Assembly: GCF_003710935.1 (NCBI RefSeq)
Contig: NZ_RHHS01000009.1
Span: forward strand, 1-62,457
From: Brevibacillus gelatini
GTDB taxonomy: Bacteria; Bacillota; Bacilli; Brevibacillales; Brevibacillaceae
Direction of reading: 5' to 3'
Length of the DNA stretch: 62,457 nt
Under the pieces are notes generated by a model that was not told where the DNA came from, ran no database searches, and saw only the letters and a program-made list of their open reading frames with translations. A program made the translations under genes and the position numbers. Positions within the stretch are counted from its first letter, which is position 1; every line of letters begins with the position of its first letter. Positions 44,873 to 53,633 of this stretch are shown here, piece after piece.

Positions 44873-46212
44873 GATTCATCACCATAACCCGTGCTAGACA
44901 TTGAAAAAACGCAGATGTTCCTCTATCGTGGGAGTTGTTGAGACAACCACTGAAAAGGAGGAAATCTGCGTTGTTCCTTGATTTTAGCACAGACTTTGTC
45001 AGACTTCCATCATTCCATCTCACTCATTGGGAAAAAACAACGGAAACGGATTGGATCGCTGTTCTGGAACCGAATTCTGCTTGTTATCTTTGTCCGCTCT
45101 GTCTCCGAGCTAGTACCAACCATGCCCGTCCTGGACGGCGTATTCTTCGTCATCGTTTCGTTCCTTCTTGGGGAACCGTCTGGGTATCCGTTCCCATGTA
45201 TCGCCAGCGCTGTGCGAGTTGTGGGCTTACATGGACAGTGGAATGGAACGGTATCCCGCCTCGAGGATCGGTCACCTCTGCTTTTCAAGAGATGGCAGTG
45301 GATATGTGCCGCGGCCGGGATTTGCTCTCGGTTGCCAAACAATTGAGTGTGGCCTACTCGACACTCGAACGCTGGTACTACCAACTAGCCCCCCAACGCC
45401 TTGCTCAACCACAAGAACAGGAAGCTCCTGAAGTGGTCTGTCTGGAGGAGTTTGCTCTGCAAAAAGGCCATAAGTATGGCGTGAACCTCATGGATGCTCA
45501 AACCGGTCATATCTGGCAAGTTACAGAAGGACGTTCACGTGAACAGGTACAAAACGCCCTGCAGCAATGGCCCTTTCGTAAGGCTCCTCATGTCGTTGTC
45601 ACGGATTTGGCTCCAGGAATGGCTGAAACCGTACGCCAAGTCTGGAAGCATAGCCTTGTGGTAGCAGATAAATTTCACGTGATCCAGCTTTTCTCGAAAG
45701 CGTTGGAAGCTACCCGAAAACGCACGCATGCTCGTGGAACACATCGTCGGGGTAGACATGAGCAACGCCTGTTCCATACGATCCCTGACAAACTGAAGCC
45801 CGAAGAGCTTCAGGAACTGAAGAATTGGTTAGCAGAAGATCCACACCTCAACGACTCTACTTTGCGCTTCAAGACATCAGAGCCGTGTATGCCGTTCAAA
45901 CCCAAGAAGCAGGTGAGAAAGCACTTCAGAAATGGATCGACGACCATCTCTATTCTCCGACTCCTGCGGTTCGTTCCATTGCCAAAACGATTGTCCAGTG
46001 GAGAGAGCCCATTCAGAATTATTTTTCCTTTCGGGTAACGAATGCCAAGATTGAAGGGACACACAACAAAGTGAAGGTGATCAAACGAAGAGCCTACGGC
46101 TACCGCAATCTAGAGAGATTCAAGATTCGCATTAGACTGGAGTGTAAACCGGCTATATAACTACGAAAAACTGCGCTAGAGGAAGATCAAGCACGTTTTA
46201 CGGTGAAGAGCT
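44873..46212 (+). mobile_element. ISL3-family insertion sequence, inactive
   Basis: About 1.34 kb. The ends are imperfect inverted repeats: on the left TCACCATAACCCGTGCTAGA (44879-44898), on the right (minus strand, 46210 to about 46187) TCACCGTAAAACGTGCTTGA, 16 of 20 identical, outside which lies GCTCT-like sequence typical of ISL3 ends. An inner pair GATGTTCCTCTA/TAGAGGAAGATC lies at about 44914 and 46178. The only gene is a frameshifted transposase. AT-rich flanks (ATAAAAT and ATAAAAAT) could be a worn target duplication. Confidence 0.8.
44971..46160 (+). pseudogene. ISL3-family transposase, frameshifted
   Basis: The first part reads from TTG at 44971 (AAAAGGAGGAAA upstream) and contains the N-terminal zinc-binding cysteines (CYLCPLC..CASCG), the helix-turn-helix (SVAKQLSVAYSTLERWYYQL) and the DDE region (CLEEFALQKGHKYG, VVTDLAPGM, ADKFHVIQLF). 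Near 45850, after AEDPHL, the frame shifts; the rest (RLYFALQDIRAVYAVQT.. to KIEGTHNKVKVIKRRAYGYRN) continues in the frame ending at 46160. One lost base explains it; no slippery site is evident. The protein is split and probably dead. Confidence 0.88.
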
Positions 46213-47253
46213 ATAAAAATCCATTTAAACATACTGTTCTAAAGATGCGAAAGTGGCTTCTTGGCATCGGCTAGTTTAAGATTAGAGTGATATGAAGTTG
46301 CTCTGGTATTTTTATCAACAATTCTTCATGGCTCGTACTGCTCGATACTCTTCACTATATACTCCGATCCCGATCATATTGCCACGAGGTGAAACTTGAC
46401 ATGGATTTGGAGAAATATCACATCGACGAGTGCAAGGAAATGTGACTGTCTTGAGGTGATGATTCCAAGTCCTGATGATCGGGGCCAAATAAGGAACATT
46501 TCAAAGCTCTGTTCCTTACAATTTTGCATGCGCTACTTTTCGTACAGGCACACTGCTGTAACTATCCTCTATCTTTTTGACAAGATAAACGCGTTTTCAC
46601 ACCGCTAGTAACTCATTAAGAGCTTTGTCGAAAATTTTCCACCAAGAAATTCGAGGAATAATCAATGTGATGGCTTCAACTAGGGAAGATGCTGTTTGAG
46701 CATTCTTTTTTCGCCCATCTGTTTGCTCGTAGCAGAAACGCCCATTTGTTCCTATCCTCTGCGCTTGAATGACTTGATTTGGTACGTATTTCCGCAGTTT
46801 GGTCTACCACCTATAATTTCCATATTTTACATAAATAATTAATACTGAAGCACTGATGTTGTATTGAACATTATCAAAATACTGGTTCCAAATCTATCGG
46901 TGGTTACGTGTGATGCTCTGGGAGGATAGCCGAATCTGGTGGGAGCGATTAACCTCGAAACGAAGAAAGCCTGATCCATAAGCAGGAAGGAAACGGTTGT
47001 GTAGCATCTGGTTTAAGTGTATATAAATGCCAAATGGACGGAACTACCTTTGTGGGTCACTCCGTTCTTTAGCCATTTGGAAGTGGAATTTAGTTCAGAA
47101 AAATCAGTTTATTAATCCTGGCGATTTTTATGCAACGCTAGTGGAGCCATTTGTATTTTGCAATGGTGACTCAAGATTACCATTCTAACCGAGAGTTTTG
47201 AAAAGGGTTCATCTTTTTTACTTAAATAGACTTAACTTTTTGTTGAAAATACA
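46213..47253. other. About 1 kb without an intact gene
   Basis: AT-rich, stop-rich sequence between the IS and the duplicated secreted-protein genes. It contains one decayed minus-strand coding remnant (46597-46803) and an ACGGA/TCCGT hairpin near 47039-47068. A 70-codon frame at 46396-46608 has no ribosome binding site or recognisable product. It looks like remains of deleted genes. Confidence 0.5.
46597..46803 (-). pseudogene. Start-less coding remnant of unknown family
   Basis: The minus strand has an open frame of about 68 codons without a start codon. Its translation contains KYVPNQVIQAQRIGTNGRF, CYEQTDGRKKN and ALNELLAV before a TGA. The composition is protein-like, so I read it as the C-terminal end of a lost gene. 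I do not recognise the family. Confidence 0.3.
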
Positions 47254-47282
47254 TTGAGAATATTCAGATAAAACTATATAAT
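47254..47282 (+). promoter_or_regulatory. Sigma-A promoter of the duplicated secreted-protein genes
   Basis: TTGAGA (47254-47259) and TATAAT (47277-47282) with a 17-bp spacer, 41 bp before the first start. Confidence 0.75.
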
Positions 47283-47323
47283 AAAAACCTATAAAGTAAA
47301 AATTTTACAGGAGGAGCATAGCA

Positions 47324-48070
47324 ATGAAAAAATTACTTTCAAGGATGGTATTTACATTAACTCTAGTTGTTTCTACACTTTCTTTTGGACACGGATATGC
47401 CGCTGAAAAGCAAGAAAAATTGCTTTATAAAGCGGAAATGAAATCAGAAAAAGAGCTTAGAAAAGATGCCTTAGCGGGGAAAAAGGATTACGACTTTAAA
47501 AAGATTAAGATTCAATTACGAGATGAAAAAGGAAATGTTGTAAAAGATCTTACCGAACACAGCTACTATACAGTACAAAAATTGAAGGAAACGCAAGTGG
47601 GTCAACAGGTAATTAGCGATTACGTAGTATATGCAGTTTCAGATCCATCTGATTATGACCAACGGGATCGGGATAATAACTCAGGTTTAAACTTTCAACA
47701 AACCGTTTGGATGTGGACGAGTATCATTAAACAGAATGGTATTGATATGTGGGGAAAAGCAACACGATATGAGGCGAGATGGGATTTGTTGGATAGGAAC
47801 GGCTTGACAATACAGTCCGGGGAATTCAATGCCAAAGCAATAGGCAAAGGTAAATCTAATAATCAAAACGTAAATTACAGTGATTCAAAACCATATTATC
47901 CCCCGGTCTGGGGTCAAAGCTATGTAAAGAATCCTACAGCGGATTATATTCGCCTGGACGATTCGATTGGTGCCTTTGGTGCTAGATTAAAAACTTCGTA
48001 CACTGCTCGTTCGAGCACTGGTACTCTGTATAGCACGGTTATGGTTGGGAATGGCAGCATCCCCTGGTAA
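47324..48070 (+). CDS. Secreted protein of unknown function, copy 1
   Basis: A 248-aa protein with a signal peptide (MKKLLSRMVFTLTLVVSTLS, cleavage near GYAAEK). The mature part is polar and beta-rich with many Trp/Tyr residues (FQQTVWMWTSIIKQNG, GKATRYEARWDLLDRNG) and a C-terminal ARLKTSYTARSSTGTLYSTV. No family is recognised. Residues 1-172 are identical to those of the next gene. ACAGGAGGAG precedes the ATG. Possible roles are surface protein, secreted effector or bacteriocin-like protein; none is shown. Confidence 0.85.
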   Translation: MKKLLSRMVFTLTLVVSTLSFGHGYAAEKQEKLLYKAEMKSEKELRKDALAGKKDYDFKKIKIQLRDEKGNVVKDLTEHSYYTVQKLKETQVGQQVISDYVVYAVSDPSDYDQRDRDNNSGLNFQQTVWMWTSIIKQNGIDMWGKATRYEARWDLLDRNGLTIQSGEFNAKAIGKGKSNNQNVNYSDSKPYYPPVWGQSYVKNPTADYIRLDDSIGAFGARLKTSYTARSSTGTLYSTVMVGNGSIPW

Positions 48071-48650
48071 CATACACTTAGCTTATTGTGTTTAGAGATG
48101 AGATCCTTAAAAAGGTGGTTCTAATCTGAAATGAAAAAATTACTTTCAAGGATGGTATTTACATTAACTCTAGTTGTTTCTACACTTTCTTTTGGACATG
48201 GATATGCTGCTGAAAAGCAAGAAAAATTGCTTTATAAAGCGGAAATGAAATCAGAAAAAGAGCTTAGAAAAGATGCCTTAGCGGGGAAAAAGGATTACGA
48301 CTTTAAAAAGATTAAGATTCAATTACGAGATGAAAAAGGAAATGTTGTAAAAGATCTTACCGAACACAGCTACTATACGGTACAAAAATTGAAGGAAACG
48401 CAAGTGGGTCAACAGGTAATTAGCGATTACGTAGTATATGCAGTTTCAGATCCATCTGATTATGACCAACGGGATCGGGATAACAACTCAGGTTTAAACT
48501 TTCAACAAACCGTTTGGATGTGGACGAGTATCATTAAACAGAACGGTATTGATATGTGGGGAAAAGCAACACGATATGAGGCGAGATGGGATTTGTTGGA
48601 TAGGAACGGCTTGACAATACAGTCCGGGGAATTCAATGCGAAAGCTGCTG
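47324..48650 (+). repeat. Direct repeat: about 516 bp nearly identical in tandem
   Basis: 47324-47839 and 48131-48646 are about 99 percent identical; the visible differences are synonymous third positions. Identity drops sharply at the codons after GEFNAKA. Confidence 0.85.
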
Positions 48651-48871
48651 GCTATAGCAAATCTAGTGGAAAGCTTGTTAGCAATAGTGATCCAAAGCTG
48701 TATACCCCTCCCGCCTGGGGCCAAAGCTATATAAAGCTACTTTCATGGGACTATATTAGAATGGATGATAACCTTGGAGGTTTTGGTGCAAGACTAAAAA
48801 CATCATATACGGCTCGATCGTCAACAGGTACCATTTATAGTACTGTTTCAGTAGGTAATATTGGTTGGTAG
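48131..48871 (+). CDS. Secreted protein of unknown function, copy 2
   Basis: A 246-aa tandem paralogue of the preceding gene, 60 bp downstream. The first 172 residues are identical with only about six, all silent, base differences, while the last 75 residues differ (AGYSKSSGK, WGQSYIKLLSWDYIRMDDNLGGFG) though the same motifs return at the end. Its ribosome binding site AAAGGTGG is weaker than that of copy 1. The sharp border between identical and diverged parts points to gene conversion or recombination. Confidence 0.85.
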   Translation: MKKLLSRMVFTLTLVVSTLSFGHGYAAEKQEKLLYKAEMKSEKELRKDALAGKKDYDFKKIKIQLRDEKGNVVKDLTEHSYYTVQKLKETQVGQQVISDYVVYAVSDPSDYDQRDRDNNSGLNFQQTVWMWTSIIKQNGIDMWGKATRYEARWDLLDRNGLTIQSGEFNAKAAGYSKSSGKLVSNSDPKLYTPPAWGQSYIKLLSWDYIRMDDNLGGFGARLKTSYTARSSTGTIYSTVSVGNIGW

Positions 48872-49175
48872 TACGTTCTTTTAAATCAAGTAAACGGTCG
48901 TTCTGGCCGTTTACTTGGCAAGTTATCAATAAGTTTCTTTGGTGTGACGAACATCAATCGCTCCCATTTCCTCTTAGTTAATCTGGCTAAGATCATTTTT
49001 GATTGAAATAGGAGTATACCTCTTATTTCAATGTTGAAGATTTTTTGCACGAGCACTAAACAATCGAAATAATGGGTATCTTGAACGGTGGGAAAATGTT
49101 GATGCACCGCTAGCATATTGCCATGAATATTGTAGTGTAAGGCTAAATAATGTTGTGTAAAGGGAGGAATACAAT
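48872..49175. other. 304-bp intergenic region with a 10-bp hairpin
   Basis: AAGTAAACGG (48888-48897) pairs with CCGTTTACTT (48907-48916) just after copy 2; no U tract follows, so it may be a weak terminator or an mRNA end structure. A 76-codon minus-strand frame covers the rest but has no credible start. Confidence 0.5.
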
Positions 49176-49637
49176 GTGAAGAAGAACATAGGCTTTGTAT
49201 TTTTGATTATTATCTCCCTTTTTTCATTCGTTGCTTGCTCTGAAAAGGAATGGTCCTATCGGTACGAAGGAACAACAGAAAATTGGCATGGTGTTACTGA
49301 AATTATTCCAGATCAAGAGAATGGAGCACGCTTTATTGGGAAAATTAAGTATCTCGGGGATAAAAAGGTGAATACAATTCGTTTTGTATCTAATTTAACT
49401 CAAACGAGTGAACAAACAGGTCATGTTCAAAATCCTGATTTTAAAGATGGCTATCTCACCATTTTTCAAGATGTACCTAACTCAGAAAGCACGAAAAACG
49501 AGTTTAAAAATGGTGTAACCCCCGAAGAAATTACCCTTTTCTTCGGGGAGTATCCAGTTTACAAAATAACTTGGACAGATGTTGAGGGTATTGAAAATAC
49601 TGAAATTATTAATTTAAAGTACGCAGATCAAGAATGA
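49176..49637 (+). CDS. Small lipoprotein of unknown function
   Basis: A 153-aa protein with a lipoprotein signal (MKKNIGFVFLIIISLFSFVAC, lipobox FVAC with the lipidated Cys at 21 shortly after). The mature part is beta-rich (WSYRYEGTTENWHGVTEI, IKYLGDKKVNTIRFVS). Similar short lipoproteins are common in AT-rich islands of bacilli, with no known role. The start is GTG, 8 nt after AGGGAGG. It may belong to the same accessory patch as the duplicated pair. Confidence 0.82.
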   Translation: MKKNIGFVFLIIISLFSFVACSEKEWSYRYEGTTENWHGVTEIIPDQENGARFIGKIKYLGDKKVNTIRFVSNLTQTSEQTGHVQNPDFKDGYLTIFQDVPNSESTKNEFKNGVTPEEITLFFGEYPVYKITWTDVEGIENTEIINLKYADQE

Positions 49638-49792
49638 AAGTACATTAAATAGGGTGTGTAGATTAAATTTTTGAATGATATGTACAAAGACCAGACATGA
49701 TCGATAGTGTGACTTTCGGGCTGATCGAGGAAGATGGGTGAAGATGCTGTTCGCTAAAATTGGCGAAGCGGCAAAATGACCAACCAAGGACA

Positions 49793-49824
49793 AACGGAAA
49801 GCCGTTGAACAGCGGCTTTCCGTT
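49793..49824 (-). terminator. Terminator of the lipoprotein-regulator-kinase operon
   Basis: AACGGAAAGCCG pairs perfectly (12 bp) with CGGCTTTCCGTT around an 8-nt loop. On the minus strand it lies after the kinase stop; the U tract (TTTGTCCTT) is weak. Confidence 0.55.
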
Positions 49825-49859
49825 ACGGCGGGAGGAGGACAAGCGAACCGACTGCCTGG

Positions 49860-51275
49860 TCAGCCTGCTGAATAATTTTCCTCAGAACCACATACACAAG
49901 GTAGCTCTACCATGATCGAAGTACCCTGTCCTTGCTTGCTATTGACCAAAAAGCGTCCAGTATGCAACTGAATGATCTCTTTGCAGATCGCGAGTCCAAG
50001 TCCGCTGCCTGAAAGCTTGGAGCTTCCTTTGAAAAACTTTTCCGTGACATGCGGCAGATCATTCGGGTGTATCCCTTCTCCGCTGTCTGTGACAGTGACG
50101 GTCAGCTTGTCCGCGGAGGCCTCTGCTGCTACGGAGATAGTGCCACCCTTTGGCGTAAATTTGAAGGCGTTGTCCAGCAAGTTAACGAACACCTGCTTCA
50201 GCCTGTTGCGGTCGCCCATGACAGTGAGCGGGGAGGACGGGAGCGCCAGTTGAAACTCCATCTGCTTTTCCTGGGCGCGGATCGCGAACTGTACGTGCAC
50301 GTCGTCCAAAATCTCGCGCAAATCGAGCAGCTCACGGGTGAGCTTCATTTCACCGGACTGAAACTTCGAGAAGTCGAGCAACTCTTCCACGAGACCGATG
50401 AGGCGGTCGGTTTCCTTGGAGATGACCTCCAGCCCGAGCATCGTTTCTTCCGGGTCTTCCAGGCCGCCGGAGATGAGCGTCTCCCCCCAGCCTTTGATCG
50501 AGGTCAGCGGCGTGCGCAGCTCGTGGGAGACAGAAGAGATGAAATCGTTTTTCAGCTTTTCGTTTTTGCCGATCTCTGCTGCCATGTAGTTGAACGTATC
50601 GGCGAGCGTCCCGACCTCGTCGTCGTACCGCTTCGGAGCGCGGGCGGTGAAGTTGCCCTCCGCCATTTGCTTCGCGGCATTCGTCAGGTCTTCGATGGGG
50701 TCGACGATCCGTTTGGCCATGAGCAGGCTGAGGGCAAAGGCCAGCAGGACGACGCCAGCCCCAACGCCCAGCCCGTACAAGGCGATGCGATTGACTGCCT
50801 GATAAAAAGGCTCTGCCGAGATCGTGTAGCGGAGGACGCCGACGTACTCTGACCCGAAGGTGAGGGGATTGGAAACGGCAATGACCCGTTCGCGAGACTC
50901 GGACGTTCTGCCCACGAACAGACCTTTTTGCCCCCTGATCGCTTCCATGACGTCGGGGGTTTGGACAAGCTCTCCTGTCTGGAAGCCGTACGAGTTGAGT
51001 ATGACTTTGCCGTTTAGGTCGAGCACCTCGATTTTGGCGTATTCCTGGCTCGATACGTTCTCCAGAATGTAGCGGGCCTTGTCTTTCAAGCGATAACCGG
51101 TTGCGTACTTGTTGATAAAATTGGTGAAGGTCGTGCTGCGCGTCTCCAACGCTTCGGTAGCCGTTCCGAAGTAGTACGTATGGACGGCCCAGTAAAACAG
51201 TCCTTCCAGCAAAAGTACGATCAACAGCAGGATCATGCCGAAGTAAAAGACGAGCCTGCTTCTAATTCCTTTCAT
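49860..51275 (-). CDS. Membrane sensor histidine kinase with HAMP domain
   Basis: A 471-aa kinase: membrane segment at about 8-32, extracytoplasmic sensor of about 130 residues with a PAS/cache-like core (KIEVLDLNGKVILNSYG), second segment near 165-187, HAMP (about 187-240), HisKA with H251 in SVSHELRTPLTSIKGWGE, and HATPase_c with DSGEGI and GSGLGLAI. The layout is like ResE/PhoR kinases. The ATG at 51275 lies 8 nt after GGAAGGA and overlaps the regulator gene. It forms an operon with the regulator and, upstream, a calcium-motif lipoprotein that may modulate it. Confidence 0.93.
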   Translation of the reverse strand: MKGIRSRLVFYFGMILLLIVLLLEGLFYWAVHTYYFGTATEALETRSTTFTNFINKYATGYRLKDKARYILENVSSQEYAKIEVLDLNGKVILNSYGFQTGELVQTPDVMEAIRGQKGLFVGRTSESRERVIAVSNPLTFGSEYVGVLRYTISAEPFYQAVNRIALYGLGVGAGVVLLAFALSLLMAKRIVDPIEDLTNAAKQMAEGNFTARAPKRYDDEVGTLADTFNYMAAEIGKNEKLKNDFISSVSHELRTPLTSIKGWGETLISGGLEDPEETMLGLEVISKETDRLIGLVEELLDFSKFQSGEMKLTRELLDLREILDDVHVQFAIRAQEKQMEFQLALPSSPLTVMGDRNRLKQVFVNLLDNAFKFTPKGGTISVAAEASADKLTVTVTDSGEGIHPNDLPHVTEKFFKGSSKLSGSGLGLAICKEIIQLHTGRFLVNSKQGQGTSIMVELPCVCGSEENYSAG

Positions 51276-51972
51276 CAGGAGCATCCTTCCGCCAGAGATA
51301 CCCGTACCCCCAGACCGTTTCCAGGAAGGTTGGATGGGCAGGATCGTCTTCGATCTTTTGGCGAATTCTGCGGATGTTCACATCCACGATTTTCAGGTCC
51401 CCGACGAAAAACTGCCCCCAGACCTTCCTCAAAATCTCATCGCGACTGATCGCTTTGTTGGCATTCTCAGCCAGCAGCTTGATAATGGAAAACTCCTTGG
51501 GGGTCAGGACGATTTCCTGATCCTTTTTGAGCAGTTTTCGCTCATCGAGCAGCAGGGTGAAGGGAGCAATGTCAATCGTATTTTTGTCCTCCACAGCAGC
51601 GGGGAGGGGTGTCAGCCTGCGGTGCAATGCCTTTACGCGGGCCAACAGCTCAGCCGGACTGAACGGCTTCGACACGTAATCGTCGGCCCCGAACTCCAGC
51701 CCCATCACTTTGTCCAGCTCCTGGCTTTTGGCAGTAAGCATGATAATTCCAAGGCGCGGGTATTTTTTGCGCAGCTGCCCGCACACTTCAAAGCCGTCAA
51801 TGCCGGGCAGCATCACATCGAGAATGGCAATTTCAATATCGCTTTGTGCATGCGCGATTTCCAGCGCTTCTTCGCCTGTCGCTGCTTCAACGACATCCCA
51901 GCCTTCACGCCGCAGATTGATGCGGACAAAATCACGAATGGATTTTTCGTCTTCCAGCAATAAAACCTTCAT
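51262..51972 (-). CDS. OmpR-family response regulator
   Basis: A 236-aa regulator with receiver domain (E7-D8, phosphoacceptor D52 in AILDVMLPG, K near 104 in VSKPF) and OmpR winged helix ending FLETVWGYGYLWR. The ATG at 51972 follows AGGGGA at 8 nt; the 92 in-frame upstream codons overlap the lipoprotein gene and are not credible. Gene order is lipoprotein, regulator, kinase, with the kinase start overlapping its stop. Confidence 0.93.
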   Translation of the reverse strand: MKVLLLEDEKSIRDFVRINLRREGWDVVEAATGEEALEIAHAQSDIEIAILDVMLPGIDGFEVCGQLRKKYPRLGIIMLTAKSQELDKVMGLEFGADDYVSKPFSPAELLARVKALHRRLTPLPAAVEDKNTIDIAPFTLLLDERKLLKKDQEIVLTPKEFSIIKLLAENANKAISRDEILRKVWGQFFVGDLKIVDVNIRRIRQKIEDDPAHPTFLETVWGYGYLWRKDAPDERN

Positions 51973-52049
51973 AAACAAATCCCCTTGGTCTGATTTTGAC
52001 TTTTTCGCTCTCAGGTGGATTGGTACAGGAAAAACCGCTTTGGCCTTTA

Positions 52050-53411
52050 TCACGGAATGGATAAAGGCTTGTAGAGCTGACGTATCTCGTCTGCCGTGAG
52101 CTGCATGGAGCGGTACTCCTGCATGGCAGACTTGCCAAGGCTGGGTGTCGCTTGCGGAAGGAGCGCGATCAGAACCTGCTTTCCTTCTTCCTTCAACAGA
52201 ACGTAAGGCACTTGCTTTTGTTTGAGTCCGTTCTCGAATTTGTTCCATTCGGTTTGCGGAATGGTTTGGAGCGTCAAAAGCTCGGCTTTATTTTTTCCGT
52301 TTTCTCCGTAGTAGAAAAAGCGGATGGTGTGCGAACTGGCGTTGGGAATGGCGGATATGGTGAATTTTTCGCGCCATTTTTCCGGAATTTTCATATCCAG
52401 TCCAAGTGAATAGTTTTGGTAATGATCTTCCACGTGCTTCAGCCCAGTCTTGCCGTCCCATTGAAAATAGGAGGAGATCCAGGGAATTTCGGCCATGGCC
52501 AGCTCTTCTGTGCCAGGCGGCTGCGTTCTGGTGCCGATCTCGATAATGCCGTCTCCGTTAATATCCTCACTGTACAAGGCATAGGCCTTGAAGGTGACAT
52601 CCATTTCTCCCTCTGCCTTGGCCAGTGGGTTGTGCAAGGTGCCATTTTCCCAGATCAATAGGTCGGTGGATGCCGAGTGCGCGCCTACCCCGGCTTCAAT
52701 GAACAGGGCATTTTTCTCAGGAGACGCTTTTCCGATGATCGCTTGCTCGTATCCGTTCACATAGCCGTCGAGCGCTACCTCGGCCAGCTTGGTGATTTGG
52801 CCGTCTTTTGCACCAAACAGCTCTGCCTTGGAGGTGAAATTGTTGTGATCGTGCAGGACCAGAGCAAGCTCAGTCTGCTGATCTCCGGTCAAATCGCCAA
52901 CCGCCATGACGGAATAGGGTTGCTTCATCAGCTCCCTGGTATTGTCGTCGGTAATGGAGTACACCGACAGCTCCCGGTTCAGACCGTCGCCGCCGCCCAG
53001 GCCAATCAGCATCTCGGGAACCTGGTCGCCGTTGAGATCGTGAAACGAAACGTAGTCCAGCTCATTGCCAATCCCGGTAAAGGAGGTCAGCTTTTGCCAG
53101 TTTCCTTGCTTTTGCGTAAGCACCAGCACACCGATTTCGTAATCGGTTTTTTCCGACTTGTAAAAGGCGACGACCTCGGGAGTTCCATCGCCGTTCAGGT
53201 CTTGCAGAGAGACGGCGCTCGCCTCTGCGGGGTGGAGCGGCATCGCCAACTGTGAGCCCGCAGGCAAAAATTGCATGACCGCCTGATTGATCGATTTTTG
53301 ATCGCCGTCGGCAGCGGGCGCGCGCATCAGTTCGTTAGGGGTATCTGCCAGGCCGCAACCGCTCAGAAGAGAAGCGCAGATCGCGGCAGGCAAAAGCCAG
53401 GCCTTTTTCAT
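52050..53411 (-). CDS. Lipoprotein with FG-GAP/VCBS-like calcium-binding repeats
   Basis: A 453-aa lipoprotein (MKKAWLLPAAICASLLSGC, lipobox LSGC). At least four Asp-rich repeats are visible: DLNGDGTPEVV, DLNGDQVPEML, DLTGDQQTELA and DINGDGIIEIG, the calcium loops of FG-GAP/VCBS beta-propeller blades. The protein is therefore a likely extracellular propeller bound to the membrane. It lies 77 bp before the two-component genes and is probably cotranscribed, so it may be an accessory sensor or a target. Divergent at 53634 lies a secreted protein with the same kind of motif. Confidence 0.87.
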   Translation of the reverse strand: MKKAWLLPAAICASLLSGCGLADTPNELMRAPAADGDQKSINQAVMQFLPAGSQLAMPLHPAEASAVSLQDLNGDGTPEVVAFYKSEKTDYEIGVLVLTQKQGNWQKLTSFTGIGNELDYVSFHDLNGDQVPEMLIGLGGGDGLNRELSVYSITDDNTRELMKQPYSVMAVGDLTGDQQTELALVLHDHNNFTSKAELFGAKDGQITKLAEVALDGYVNGYEQAIIGKASPEKNALFIEAGVGAHSASTDLLIWENGTLHNPLAKAEGEMDVTFKAYALYSEDINGDGIIEIGTRTQPPGTEELAMAEIPWISSYFQWDGKTGLKHVEDHYQNYSLGLDMKIPEKWREKFTISAIPNASSHTIRFFYYGENGKNKAELLTLQTIPQTEWNKFENGLKQKQVPYVLLKEEGKQVLIALLPQATPSLGKSAMQEYRSMQLTADEIRQLYKPLSIP

Positions 53412-53633
53412 TTGTGCTTGTTCCTTTCTACAGCTACTTCCGTTTGACTATATTGTAGCCTGCCTTCTCCGTGAAGTTGTTGCAAATCGGTAAAAATGGC
53501 GAGAAAACATTGGGGTTATTTCCTAGCAACATTTGAACGGTTCATCTCGTTTAGAAAGAAGAGCAGCGAAGAAAAGGCACGGGTGTAACCTTTGGCAAGA
53601 AACGGCGTGCCTGTTACATAGGGGGAGAGAATC

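Noticed and set aside
44935..46160. Programmed frameshift in the ISL3 transposase
   Set aside because: No slippery heptamer or stimulatory stem at the shift near 45850, and ISL3 transposases are normally made from one frame.
46396..46608. 70-codon plus-strand frame after the IS
   Set aside because: No ribosome binding site, Cys/Arg-rich random-looking product, within apparent debris.
48886..49116. 76-codon minus-strand frame after the duplicated genes
   Set aside because: Overlaps the 10-bp hairpin after copy 2, lacks a ribosome binding site and resembles no family.
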